Below, piece by piece: positions 43,302-51,936 of a stretch of DNA of 64,000 bases. Source of the stretch: Comamonadaceae bacterium (GTDB lineage Bacteria; Pseudomonadota; Gammaproteobacteria; Burkholderiales; Burkholderiaceae_C). The notes under the pieces were generated by a model. The model did no database searches and was not told where the DNA came from. It was given only the letters and a program-made list of their open reading frames with translations. Each line of letters starts with the position of its first letter. Within the stretch, counting starts at the first letter, position 1. The position numbers and the translations under genes were made by a program. Location: the NCBI GenBank assembly GCA_013297925.1, contig JAAFJC010000001.1, positions 1 to 64,000 of the forward strand. The letters run 5' to 3'.

Positions 43302-46300
43302 TCAAGCAGCTTTGGCCAGTGGGGACAGGAACTCTTCTTCCAGCTTGCTCCACTTCGCACGCGCAGCAACGACATTGCGCTCTTTCACATGGCCGAAGCC
43401 TTTGATTAGCTCGGGGATGCGGGCGATTTCCACGGCGGTTGATGCATTAGCAACATTGAGAGCAGGCAAAAGCTTTTCAATGCTGGCGCGGTATTCGGTG
43501 ATCAGGGCGCGCTCCATTTTTCGCTCTTCGGTTTTGCCAAAGATATCGAAGGCTGTGCCGCGCAGGCCTTTTAGTTTGGCGAGGAGTTTGAATGCTGTGA
43601 GCATCCATGCACCGTAGGCTTGCTTTTGTAATTCGCCTTTGCTGTTCTTCTTGCTGAGCAGGGGTGGAGCGAGGTGGTAGCTGAGTTTGACGTTACCTTC
43701 GAAGAGGTTCTTCACTCTGTCGTGGAAGCCGGTGTCGGTGTGCAGGCGGGCGACCTCGTATTCGTCTTTGTAGGCCATGAGCTTGAAGAGGTATTTGGTG
43801 ACGGCCTCGGTAAGCTGTGCGTTACCTGCACTGCTCACTTTTTCAACGAAGGCTTTGTACTCGTTCGCGTAGGCGGCGTTTTGATAGTTGGTTAAGAACT
43901 CAACGCGCTTGGCGACCATGTCTTGCGCGCTATCGCGCTTTTTGAATTCGATGGTTTGCGCGGGCGTGAGCAGCTGCTCGACACTGGCCCAATCGTGGGC
44001 GGCGCGGCGGCCCCATTCGAAGGCGGCTTTGTTGTTGTCGATGGCGACGTTGTTGAGCTCCATCGCGCGGATTAGCGAGGCTTTTTCCAGCGGAATCCAG
44101 CCCTTTTGCCACGCGAAGCCGAGCATCATGGGGTTGGTGTAGAGCGTATCGCCCATGAGCTTGCTCGCTGCGGCATCGGCGTTGAACATGCCTACGCCTT
44201 CGCTGCCCACGGCTTCGACGATGGCTGCGGCGCAGCGCTCGGATGGGTTTTGCCAATTGCCGCCTTTGAGGCCATCTAGCACGAAGGTGGCGGTGGGCGA
44301 GCCGTGGGAATTGAGCGCTACGTGGGTGCGGCCGGCGTGCATGCGCGCCATGGTTTCTTTGCTGGCGGCAACCATTGGGTCGCAGCCGATGATGAGATCG
44401 GCGCTGGCCATGGCCACACGGGTGGTGGCGATGTCGTTTTGGCTGTTGGCCAAAAGCACATGGCTCCAGGTGTTGCCGCCTTTTTGCGCGAGGCCGGCGG
44501 CATCTTGCGTGACGATGCCCTTGCCTTCCATGTGCGCGGCCATGCCCAGGAGCTGGCCAATGGTGATCACGCCTGTGCCGCCGACGCCGGCGACGATGAT
44601 GCCCCAGGCGTGGCCTTGCGGAATCTGTGCAATCGTTGGTTCAGGCAATGCACCCAATTCGAATGGGTTGGCTTTGCCTGTTTTGGATTTTTTCTTGAGC
44701 TCACCTTCAACCGTGACAAAGCTGGGGCAGAAGCCTTTGACGCAGGAGAAATCTTTGTTGCAAGTGCTTTGGTTGATCGTGCGTTTGCGGCCAAATTCTG
44801 TTTCGAGCGGCTCGACGCTCATGCAATTGGATTGCACGCCGCAATCACCGCAGCCTTCGCATACCAATTCGTTGATCAGCACGCGCTTGCTGGGATCAAC
44901 CATCGTGCCGCGTTTGCGGCGGCGGCGCTTTTCTGTGGCGCAGGTTTGGTCGTAGATGATGGCTGTGGTGCCTTTGATCTCTCTGAACTCGCGTTGGATA
45001 TCGTCTAGCAAGTCGCGATGTTTGACTTCTACGTCGCTTGGTAACCGTTCGGGCTGAGCTTGTCGAAGCCCTGAGAGCCCTTCGACAGGCTCAGGGCGAA
45101 CGGAATTGTATTTCTCAGGCTCGTCAGTCACGACGACGAGTTTTTGCACGCCTTCTGCCGTGAGCGAATGCGCGATTTGAATCACGCTGTGCCCTTCAGG
45201 CCGCTCACCAATTTGCTGCCCGCCCGTCATGGCCACGGCATCGTTGTAGAGCACTTTGTAGGTGATGTTTACGCCGGCGGCAATGGCTTGGCGAATCGCG
45301 AGCAAGCCGCTGTGGAAGTAGGTGCCATCGCCGAGATTGGCGAAGATATGCGCATCGTTGGTGAACGGCTGCTGGCCAACCCAGGGCACGCCTTCGCCGC
45401 CCATTTGTGTGAAGCCAACGGTCGCGCGATCCATCCAGACCGACATGAAGTGGCAGCCAATGCCAGCCATAGCGCGCGAGCCTTCGGGCACTTTGGTGGA
45501 GGTGTTGTGCGGGCAGCCGGAGCAGAACCATGGCGTGCGATCGGCTTTTAAATCGATGACTTGCAGCGAGCGCTCTTTGGCTTCGATGATGGCCAAGCGT
45601 GATTCGATGCGGGCGAGTGTGTCGTCATCGACGCCGAGCTTTTTCACACGCGCGGCAACGGCTTTGGCGATAACAGCTGGCGACAAATCGGCATTGGCGC
45701 GCAGCAGTGTGTTCGCCGTGGGATTAGGCATGCTCCATTCGCCACCTTCACCAGTGTCATCAAACTTGCCGAGCACGGTCGGGCGCACATCTGAGCGCCA
45801 GTTGTAAAGCTCTTCTTTGAGCTGATATTCGATCACTTGACGCTTTTCTTCGACCACCAAGATTTCTTTGAGCCCCGTGGCGAATTCTCGCGTGATTTGT
45901 GCTTCCAATGGCCAGACAACGGCAACTTTATGCACGCGAATGCCTAGGCGCTGACACGTCTCCGTATCAAGCCCCAGATCGACCAAGGCTTGCCGCAAAT
46001 CGTTGTACGCCTTGCCACTCGCAATCAGACCCAAGCGATCATTTTTGCCTTCGATCACATTGCGGTTCAAGCGATTCGCGCGCACATAAGCGAGCGCCGC
46101 ATACCATTTGAAATCAAACAAGCGCTGTTCTTGGTCGAGCGCCGCATCTGGCCAGCGAATATGCAGGCCGCCCTTGGGCATCTCAAAATCGGTGGGGATC
46201 ACAATGTTCACGCGATCAGGATCAATCTGCGTGCTCATGGAGGATTCAACGATTTCCTGAATCGTCTTCATGCCCGTCCACACACCGGCATAGCGGCTCA

Positions 46301-46901
46301 TGGCGAAAGCATGCAAGCCGAGATCGAGAATGTCTTGCACATCAGTGGGGAAAAACACTGGTAGGCCGCAGGCTTTGAAGATGTGATCGCTCTGATGCGC
46401 AGCGGTGGAGCTCTTAGCCACATGATCATCGCCAGCGACGGCGATCACACCGCCCAGTGGCGTGGTGCCGGCCATATTGGCATGCTTAAACACATCCGAG
46501 CAACGATCCACACCGGGGCCTTTGCCATACCAAATGCCAAACACACCATCGTATTTGTTGGAGCCCTGCGGCGCAAAGCCCAGCTGCTGCGTGCCCCACA
46601 CGGCTGTGGCGGCCAATTCTTCATTCACGCCGGGCTGGAAGACGACATGCTTTTCTTGCAGATATTTTTTGGCTTTCCACAAGGCTTGGTCGTACCCGCC
46701 CAGCGGTGAGCCGCGATAGCCACTGATGAAGCCCGCGGTGTTTTTACCGATCTGCTGATCACGCAAACGCTGGAGCATCGGGAGCTTCACCAGGGCTTGC
46801 ACGCCGCTCATGAAAGCTCTGCCGTAATCTAAAGAATACTTGTCGTCTAGCGTGACGGTCTCTAGCGCTTTGCGGATGTGTTCTGGCAGCGGTGCGTTCA
46901 T
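43302..46901 (-). CDS. Fused indolepyruvate:ferredoxin oxidoreductase family protein
   Basis: The product is 1,199 aa, fusing IorA-like and IorB-like parts. The N-terminal pyrimidine-binding region contains FISGYRGSPLGGYDQALW. The thiamine-diphosphate site is in FANLGDGTYFHSGLLA with VLYNDAVAMTGGQ. Cysteine clusters (ELVCEGCGDCGVQSNCMS and CNKDFSCVKGFCPSF) should bind iron-sulfur centres. The gamma-type domain begins near WGIIVAGVGGTGVITIGQLL. It oxidatively decarboxylates aryl or branched 2-oxoacids to acyl-CoA. GGAGA precedes the ATG at 46901. A family C palindrome (45045-45103) is translated within the protein without breaking the frame. Confidence 0.9.
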   Translation of the reverse strand: MNAPLPEHIRKALETVTLDDKYSLDYGRAFMSGVQALVKLPMLQRLRDQQIGKNTAGFISGYRGSPLGGYDQALWKAKKYLQEKHVVFQPGVNEELAATAVWGTQQLGFAPQGSNKYDGVFGIWYGKGPGVDRCSDVFKHANMAGTTPLGGVIAVAGDDHVAKSSTAAHQSDHIFKACGLPVFFPTDVQDILDLGLHAFAMSRYAGVWTGMKTIQEIVESSMSTQIDPDRVNIVIPTDFEMPKGGLHIRWPDAALDQEQRLFDFKWYAALAYVRANRLNRNVIEGKNDRLGLIASGKAYNDLRQALVDLGLDTETCQRLGIRVHKVAVVWPLEAQITREFATGLKEILVVEEKRQVIEYQLKEELYNWRSDVRPTVLGKFDDTGEGGEWSMPNPTANTLLRANADLSPAVIAKAVAARVKKLGVDDDTLARIESRLAIIEAKERSLQVIDLKADRTPWFCSGCPHNTSTKVPEGSRAMAGIGCHFMSVWMDRATVGFTQMGGEGVPWVGQQPFTNDAHIFANLGDGTYFHSGLLAIRQAIAAGVNITYKVLYNDAVAMTGGQQIGERPEGHSVIQIAHSLTAEGVQKLVVVTDEPEKYNSVRPEPVEGLSGLRQAQPERLPSDVEVKHRDLLDDIQREFREIKGTTAIIYDQTCATEKRRRRKRGTMVDPSKRVLINELVCEGCGDCGVQSNCMSVEPLETEFGRKRTINQSTCNKDFSCVKGFCPSFVTVEGELKKKSKTGKANPFELGALPEPTIAQIPQGHAWGIIVAGVGGTGVITIGQLLGMAAHMEGKGIVTQDAAGLAQKGGNTWSHVLLANSQNDIATTRVAMASADLIIGCDPMVAASKETMARMHAGRTHVALNSHGSPTATFVLDGLKGGNWQNPSERCAAAIVEAVGSEGVGMFNADAAASKLMGDTLYTNPMMLGFAWQKGWIPLEKASLIRAMELNNVAIDNNKAAFEWGRRAAHDWASVEQLLTPAQTIEFKKRDSAQDMVAKRVEFLTNYQNAAYANEYKAFVEKVSSAGNAQLTEAVTKYLFKLMAYKDEYEVARLHTDTGFHDRVKNLFEGNVKLSYHLAPPLLSKKNSKGELQKQAYGAWMLTAFKLLAKLKGLRGTAFDIFGKTEERKMERALITEYRASIEKLLPALNVANASTAVEIARIPELIKGFGHVKERNVVAARAKWSKLEEEFLSPLAKAA
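45045..45103. repeat. REP-like palindrome, family C, in frame inside the oxidoreductase
   Basis: It is read on the minus strand as VRPEPVEGLSGLRQAQPER, between the thiamine-diphosphate domain and the iron-sulfur region. The length keeps the frame, and flanking residues continue normally. Confidence 0.88.
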
Positions 46902-46915
46902 TCGGCTTGTCTCCG

Positions 46916-47076
46916 GGGATGCTCTGAACAAGTCACTGCGATGAAGCAGGCTTGATTTCGGGATGGGATGCTAGGCGAAAAACGTAGCTTTAGCGGTGCT
47001 AAAGCGAGGCTTTTCAACGACGCAGACCGCCCGAAAGCTAGTCTGATTCGCGCAGATGACTTATTCAGAGCATCCC
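46916..47076. mobile_element. MITE-like element, copy 1 (161 bp)
   Basis: The ends are inverted repeats: GGGGATGCTCTGAACAAGTC on the left and its near-complement ending TTCAGAGCATCCCC on the right, 14 bp perfect and about 26 bp with one mismatch and one gap. The interior has a TTTAGC-GGT-GCTAAA hairpin. No reading frame of note lies inside. A related copy lies inverted at about 56183-56341. The left end overlaps the upstream region of the oxidoreductase gene. Confidence 0.75.
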
Positions 47077-47193
47077 CTCGCCGATAAGTTTAGGGCGTAT
47101 TAACGGCTTTGTGTTTTCTTTTATCGCTTGAAAAACTGCGTTGTCAGCAATTTTATTTTATTAATGTGCTATTTCAAGCAATGAATAGGCCAT

Positions 47194-47547
47194 TTAGCGA
47201 TCTTTCACGCAACGCACAGCGAGTGGCAACAGGGGATAGCGCAACAAAGCCTCATTGCCATCTTTGCCGAGCTGAAATTCGGCGCTCATGCGTGGGTTGC
47301 GGTATTCATTAGGCCTAGGTGGGCCAGGCAAGGGCTTGGCATCTTTGAACAGCATCTCGTAGCCGCGCGTGGTATCCAGCGATACAGATTCACCTGAGAA
47401 GCTGGCGCTGAATTCGATGCCGAGCTCGCAGCGATAACGCTGCGCTGGACTCGCGCCCGAGGGCGCGCTCGCACAGGCGCTGAGCAGCGCAATTGCAGTG
47501 GCTATGACCACCAATTTGCTATAGAAAGAGTAGCTGCTTGCGCACAT
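47194..47547 (-). CDS. Small lipoprotein, possibly MliC-like
   Basis: The product is 117 aa. A lipoprotein signal ends in ALLSACASAP (Cys25). The mature part has YRCELGIEFSASFSGESVSL with two Cys overall, somewhat like the MliC lysozyme-inhibitor fold, but the match is weak. It follows mltA on the same strand by 18 bp. The region coding for its first residues contains a family D palindrome (47518-47534), so the N-terminus may be repeat-derived. Confidence 0.65.
   Translation of the reverse strand: MCASSYSFYSKLVVIATAIALLSACASAPSGASPAQRYRCELGIEFSASFSGESVSLDTTRGYEMLFKDAKPLPGPPRPNEYRNPRMSAEFQLGKDGNEALLRYPLLPLAVRCVKDR
47518..47534. repeat. Family D-like palindrome in the small lipoprotein gene
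   Basis: GCTATAGAAAGAGTAGC followed by TGCTTGCGCAC encodes, on the minus strand, the residues just before the signal-peptide hydrophobic core. Confidence 0.45.
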
Positions 47548-47565
47548 CTTGTAAGCTCAAACTGC

Positions 47566-48756
47566 CTATTTTGGCCATAAAACCCAAAGCTGCAAACCTT
47601 GCTTAAGCCGCCCAGCAAGCTCGCCGGCCGCATCGCCAGAGCCCGCGTAATAATCCGCGCGTACTGCGCCAAGGATCGCACTGCCCACATCTTGTGCGAT
47701 CACAAGCCGCTGCGTGTTCAGTGCATCGCCTCGCGTTTGCATCCACACGGGCGCGCCCAGTGGAATGCTGTCTCGATCAACTGCAATCGAGCGGCCTGCT
47801 GTGAGCGACACCCCTTGTGCGCCTCTTGGGCCCTGACTGGCTGTTGCGGGATCGATCCCCTCCTCACGGAAAAACACCATGCGCGGATTGCTCCAGAGCA
47901 TCTCCTGCACGCGTTGTGGGTTAGCAGCGATCCAAGCTTTGATGCCTGGCCAGCTCGCATCACGAATCAAGTTTTGATCAAGCAGCCATCTGCCCACCGA
48001 GCGATAAGGTTGATCGTTCGTGCCTGCAAAAGCCACGCGCACGAGGCGTTGGCTGCCATCAGCCTCTGAGATGCGCAAACGACCTGAGCCTTGAATTTGA
48101 AGGATGAGCACATCAATCGGATCTGCTAGATACGCAATCTCACGACCACGCAGGGCGGCTTGTGCTTCAGGCAGCGTATCAATCTCTTTGCGGGTGAACC
48201 AAGGTTTGCGCTGCGCGAGGCTGGCAGGTGGCTGCCATAAGGCGACGGTGTGCCTGGCAGTGACGCGCCGGCTGGCTTCGAAGATGGGTTCGTAATAGCT
48301 GGTGAGCAGGCCTTCTGTTGTGCCCGTCAGAGGTTCAACCCGATAAGGCTGCAGGCGTGCGCGCATCCATTCGCGCTGCTGCGCGCCATCTGCAATCGAG
48401 AGGCGGCGAATCTCCGGGCAGAGCGCGCTCCATGGCGCTGTCGGGCGCTCGCAGCTGCGCACCCAAGCATTCCAAGCCTCATTGAGCGCATCGCTCTCGA
48501 AGCCCGGCACATCGGCCCAGCGCACAGGCTGCCAGCGGCTCTTGGCTTGCAAAATGGGCGCTGCGCTGGGCAGCGGGCCATCATCGGGCGGCAAGGGCTG
48601 CGCTATGGGGGGCACTGGCCTTGGCAAACCTTGGCTTGTCTGTGGGTTTGCAGGTGGCGGCGAGCCGCAAGCGGCCAGCATTCCTACAATGCCAAGCAAG
48701 AGCACAAAGCGCGCTAGGCGTGTTGGCTCATCGTGCAATGGGTGGAGAATTCTCAT
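47566..48756 (-). CDS. mltA: Membrane-bound lytic murein transglycosylase A
   Basis: The product is 396 aa. A lipoprotein signal ends in GIVGMLAACGSPPP. The MltA domain contains LLTSYYEPIFEASRR, ILQIQGSGRLRI and a 3D domain with AQDVGSAILGAVRADYYAGSG, whose Asp residues form the catalytic site. It cleaves peptidoglycan glycan strands from the outer membrane. The frame extends to 48858, but I placed the start at 48756, which gives a normal signal peptide. That start overlaps the start of a small gene on the other strand. Confidence 0.9.
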   Translation of the reverse strand: MRILHPLHDEPTRLARFVLLLGIVGMLAACGSPPPANPQTSQGLPRPVPPIAQPLPPDDGPLPSAAPILQAKSRWQPVRWADVPGFESDALNEAWNAWVRSCERPTAPWSALCPEIRRLSIADGAQQREWMRARLQPYRVEPLTGTTEGLLTSYYEPIFEASRRVTARHTVALWQPPASLAQRKPWFTRKEIDTLPEAQAALRGREIAYLADPIDVLILQIQGSGRLRISEADGSQRLVRVAFAGTNDQPYRSVGRWLLDQNLIRDASWPGIKAWIAANPQRVQEMLWSNPRMVFFREEGIDPATASQGPRGAQGVSLTAGRSIAVDRDSIPLGAPVWMQTRGDALNTQRLVIAQDVGSAILGAVRADYYAGSGDAAGELAGRLKQGLQLWVLWPK

Positions 48757-48889
48757 GTGGCTTATTTTGCTTGAAGCGCTGGGCGCGTTGTTACTGCTTG
48801 TGCTGATCGTCTGGTGGACGATGTTCTCTGGGCGCAAGAAGGGTGAACTGCCGAACAAAGAAACTACTGATAAAGATCAAAAAAGCTGA
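48755..48889 (+). CDS. 44-residue single-pass membrane protein
   Basis: The product is 44 aa. A hydrophobic segment at residues 2-22 (WLILLEALGALLLLVLIVWW) is followed by a charged tail (SGRKKGELPNKETTDKDQKS). A strong Shine-Dalgarno GGTGGAG lies 8 bp before the ATG. The start codon shares bases with that of mltA on the opposite strand, so the two genes are transcribed apart from a shared point. No function can be assigned. Short membrane proteins of this form are easily missed by annotation. Confidence 0.65.
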   Translation: MWLILLEALGALLLLVLIVWWTMFSGRKKGELPNKETTDKDQKS

Positions 48890-48906
48890 TTTTCAATGCT
48901 TTTTAG

Positions 48907-48954
48907 CTTGCTAGCCCGCGTCAAACGTGCGGAAGCCGCTATCAAAAAATGAGC
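48907..48954 (+). repeat. Variant family A repeat after the small membrane gene
   Basis: TAGCCCGCGTCAAACGTGCG, then GAAGCCGCTATCAAAAAATG, has the family A layout (GCC-rich box, TGCG, GCTATC) with several substitutions. It ends 3 bp before the DUF1631 stop codon. Confidence 0.5.
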
Positions 48955-48956
48955 GT

Positions 48957-51743
48957 TTAAGCAGCGGCCAAGAGCCGATCTGGCTGCGCATCAATCTTGT
49001 TGATCGCAGCGCGTGTGGCGCGAACCGTCAGCGTTTCGTCTTCAACAGGCGCCATCAAGCCAGCTTGCAAGTAGGCAGCCAAGCGCTTGTGCTGGAAGAG
49101 ATAGGTCAGCCCCACTGCATCGGCAAAGAGGAAAAGCTGACCCTGCTTACTGCGCCATGCATACTGCACGCGCACCATCTTGCCTTTGTGATCCAGATGA
49201 AACCAGCTGCCGCGCTCCAGCTCAGCGGCCCAAGCGCGCATGGCTTGCGTGGGATCGGTGCCGCCTTCGCTGATGATTTCCACGCCTGTCATGTCGATGC
49301 CGAGCATCAGCTCAATGCTCTCGGCATCCAGTGGTAAATCGCCCACATCTTCCTCTGAGACAAAATCTTCCAGATGCTTGATACGCTGCGCAACTTCGGC
49401 CACCTGAGCTTGATCCATTGCTGCGGATTTGTTCATAAACACTTCGGCCAGCGTGTCGCTGAGCACCTTGATGTGCTCATCTTGCTTGGCTGCTGGCAAG
49501 CCGAGCAATGCCATGCCAGCGCGCAGGCGCTTGATCAGATCAGGCAAATCAGCAATCACCTTGGCGCGTTCAGCGCGATTGGATTTGGCACTTGCCGCCC
49601 AGAGCAAATCGGAAGCAACCGTTTTGAGCGCCAAAGTCTGCTCATGTTGACCACCATGTTTCATGGCAGCGAGAGCCAACACCTCGGCCCACACCTTAAA
49701 GAGGAAATCACGTATGCCATCTTTGAGCGGCAAATTGCCCAGCATCTTGCGCAACTCGATCGTGTATTGAATCGCGGCCGTTTCCTTTTGCTCGACTTGC
49801 TGCGCTAGCGAGACGACCTTGGCGGCCGTTTTGTTTTCAGTGAGGAACTTGGTGAGGAACTTTTCAAATTCGTCAAACACCAGCTGGAACACACGCCGCC
49901 CAGTTTCGGGATATTGCTCAATCGTCTGCACAATCCGCTTGATCTCGGCCTCGAGCTCGGCACTGCCAATATTCGCATCAAAGCCGAGCACGCATGAGCC
50001 CATGCGATCAATCAGTTTGCGAGCTGGGTGCTGCATCGTGCCAAAAAATTCCGCTTCCGCCAAAGCCAATCGCAACACCGGCATTTGCAAGCGCGCAAAC
50101 CAGACGCGCACGCCCGTAGGAATGCGCTCTTCCGATAAGATGCTTTGAAACATCAGCGCCACGATTTCGATGGTGGCTTTTTCGCCATCGGTATTCGCTA
50201 CCTTTTTGAGCTCTTTGGTCTGCTCGCGCAATGCTGTGCTAACTTGCGCAGGCTGCATGCCTTCGACGATTTGCGCGCCCACGCCGGCATACATCGGCGA
50301 GCCTTGCATGCTTTGCGCGCCACCTTGCTGTGTTCGTTGGTAGCCAGGTGTGCGCATCACAGGCCGTGGGCTCATGGCAGCTGCCAATTGCGGAGAGATT
50401 TGCACGCCGCGCGTATCTTCGTAATCTGCCACGCGCTGCACCAACAAACTCTTGAGCTGCCCCATCACGCCTTGTGCGCGCATGCGTGCGCGCGCCAAAG
50501 GCGTGGCTGCTGTTTGCATGCGCGTCTCTTCGGCTTCGGATTGAGCATGGTAATTCGCCACCGCACCGCGCCCAGGGCGTGCTTGAGCGCCGCCAGGGTA
50601 AGCGGCACCGCCACCAGCGCCGCCGCCAGATGCGAAGCCACTAAAACCAGTCGTGCCCTGTGAAGGCACTTGTGTCGCACCAACTGCCCCGCGGCGGCCG
50701 CCAGCTGCGCCCGCAGGTGCGCTAGCACCACCGATACCGCCAGCATTTCCGCCACCGCCTTGCGCGGCGAACTGCGCCGCTTTCGCGCGCAGCTTGGCAA
50801 TGTGGTCTGCGATTTGGTTGGATGCATTGCCTGCACGGCTCATCGCGCCACGCGCTGCGCGCATGACACCGCCTGCAGCGCTGCTGCCATCCATCAGCGG
50901 CGCGTCACCCGACGTGCCGCCATAGCCACCCAATTGCCCACCGGATGGGCTCGCGCCATATCCACCGCTGTAGCTGGTAGCCGCGTAAGAGGTATCGGAT
51001 GGCAAGGTGGCGCTTTGCGAGGTAGGCAATGCACCGCTGCCTGAAGGGCCACCCACCGAGCCAGCTGCACCGCCAGCTTTCGCGCTTGGCGTGCGCTTCA
51101 CATTGGAGCGCAAATCAATCTCTTTCATCACGCCTTGCGCAATGAGGTATTCATTCGTCGCCTTGTAGGCGTTCACAATCTTGTCACCAAATGATTGCTG
51201 GATCACATCCTGCACCGATTGCCAAGCGTCTTGCGAAAGGTCTGCAGCAAGCCACTGCTCCAACACAGTTTGCGCAAAATTCTCTGGGCGCAAGATGTCG
51301 CTTTTATCCAGTTCTTCTTTGCCGTCCAGCGTGCGAATTCGTACTTGCAAATCGTTGAATTCCCAACTCGATTTGTCCAGAATACGCATCGACAAACGAG
51401 AAGAGAGAATCTTCGTCTCAACCACTTCATTGCCGATCAGTTCCAAATTGAGCGAAGGCAAGCGCGTGCTGGTGGAGGAGAATTCTGTTTGCGAAATGGT
51501 TTTCCAAACGCGACCCGTGCCATCGACCCACTTGGTTTGGCCGCGCTGGTATGCGATCAAAATATCGCGTCGGTCTTGGGCTTCGCGCGCATTGGTCGAT
51601 TGCTCAAACAGCGTCGTAAACCGCGTACCCACAGCTGCTGACAATTCGCTCAGCAGCTTGGTCGATTGCTCCACAAACACTGCACGCGCCTGCCTAGCAA
51701 TGGCAGCTTGTTGGGCTGGCGACTGAACGGTACTGCTGTTCAC
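48957..51743 (-). CDS. DUF1631 domain protein
   Basis: The product is 928 aa. The family is common in gammaproteobacteria and betaproteobacteria, and its function is unknown. The first 200 residues and the last 420 are charged and helical. Between about residues 215 and 400 is a long Gly/Ala/Ser-rich low-complexity region likely to be disordered. No membrane segment or signal peptide is visible. Translation starts at GTG without a Shine-Dalgarno, so the start is tentative, though no later Met is close. Confidence 0.85.
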   Translation of the reverse strand: MNSSTVQSPAQQAAIARQARAVFVEQSTKLLSELSAAVGTRFTTLFEQSTNAREAQDRRDILIAYQRGQTKWVDGTGRVWKTISQTEFSSTSTRLPSLNLELIGNEVVETKILSSRLSMRILDKSSWEFNDLQVRIRTLDGKEELDKSDILRPENFAQTVLEQWLAADLSQDAWQSVQDVIQQSFGDKIVNAYKATNEYLIAQGVMKEIDLRSNVKRTPSAKAGGAAGSVGGPSGSGALPTSQSATLPSDTSYAATSYSGGYGASPSGGQLGGYGGTSGDAPLMDGSSAAGGVMRAARGAMSRAGNASNQIADHIAKLRAKAAQFAAQGGGGNAGGIGGASAPAGAAGGRRGAVGATQVPSQGTTGFSGFASGGGAGGGAAYPGGAQARPGRGAVANYHAQSEAEETRMQTAATPLARARMRAQGVMGQLKSLLVQRVADYEDTRGVQISPQLAAAMSPRPVMRTPGYQRTQQGGAQSMQGSPMYAGVGAQIVEGMQPAQVSTALREQTKELKKVANTDGEKATIEIVALMFQSILSEERIPTGVRVWFARLQMPVLRLALAEAEFFGTMQHPARKLIDRMGSCVLGFDANIGSAELEAEIKRIVQTIEQYPETGRRVFQLVFDEFEKFLTKFLTENKTAAKVVSLAQQVEQKETAAIQYTIELRKMLGNLPLKDGIRDFLFKVWAEVLALAAMKHGGQHEQTLALKTVASDLLWAASAKSNRAERAKVIADLPDLIKRLRAGMALLGLPAAKQDEHIKVLSDTLAEVFMNKSAAMDQAQVAEVAQRIKHLEDFVSEEDVGDLPLDAESIELMLGIDMTGVEIISEGGTDPTQAMRAWAAELERGSWFHLDHKGKMVRVQYAWRSKQGQLFLFADAVGLTYLFQHKRLAAYLQAGLMAPVEDETLTVRATRAAINKIDAQPDRLLAAA

Positions 51744-51936
51744 AAAGTTTGATCAAAAAAATGAAGATAGCGCGCTAAGTGCGCGTAGTGAAAGATATGT
51801 TACAGGAAAGTCCGTCTCCTGCCCAAATCAACCAAATAAGCACACACAGGCTAAGGCGCTAGTTACACTTGTCTACATTTGCTGTATCAGATTTGCCACA
51901 ACCCATTTACAACCGTAATTATTTCGTATTACTTGA

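Noticed and set aside
45045-45103. Pseudogene or frameshift in the fused oxidoreductase
   Set aside because: The repeat keeps the frame, and conserved motifs continue on both sides, so the gene appears intact.
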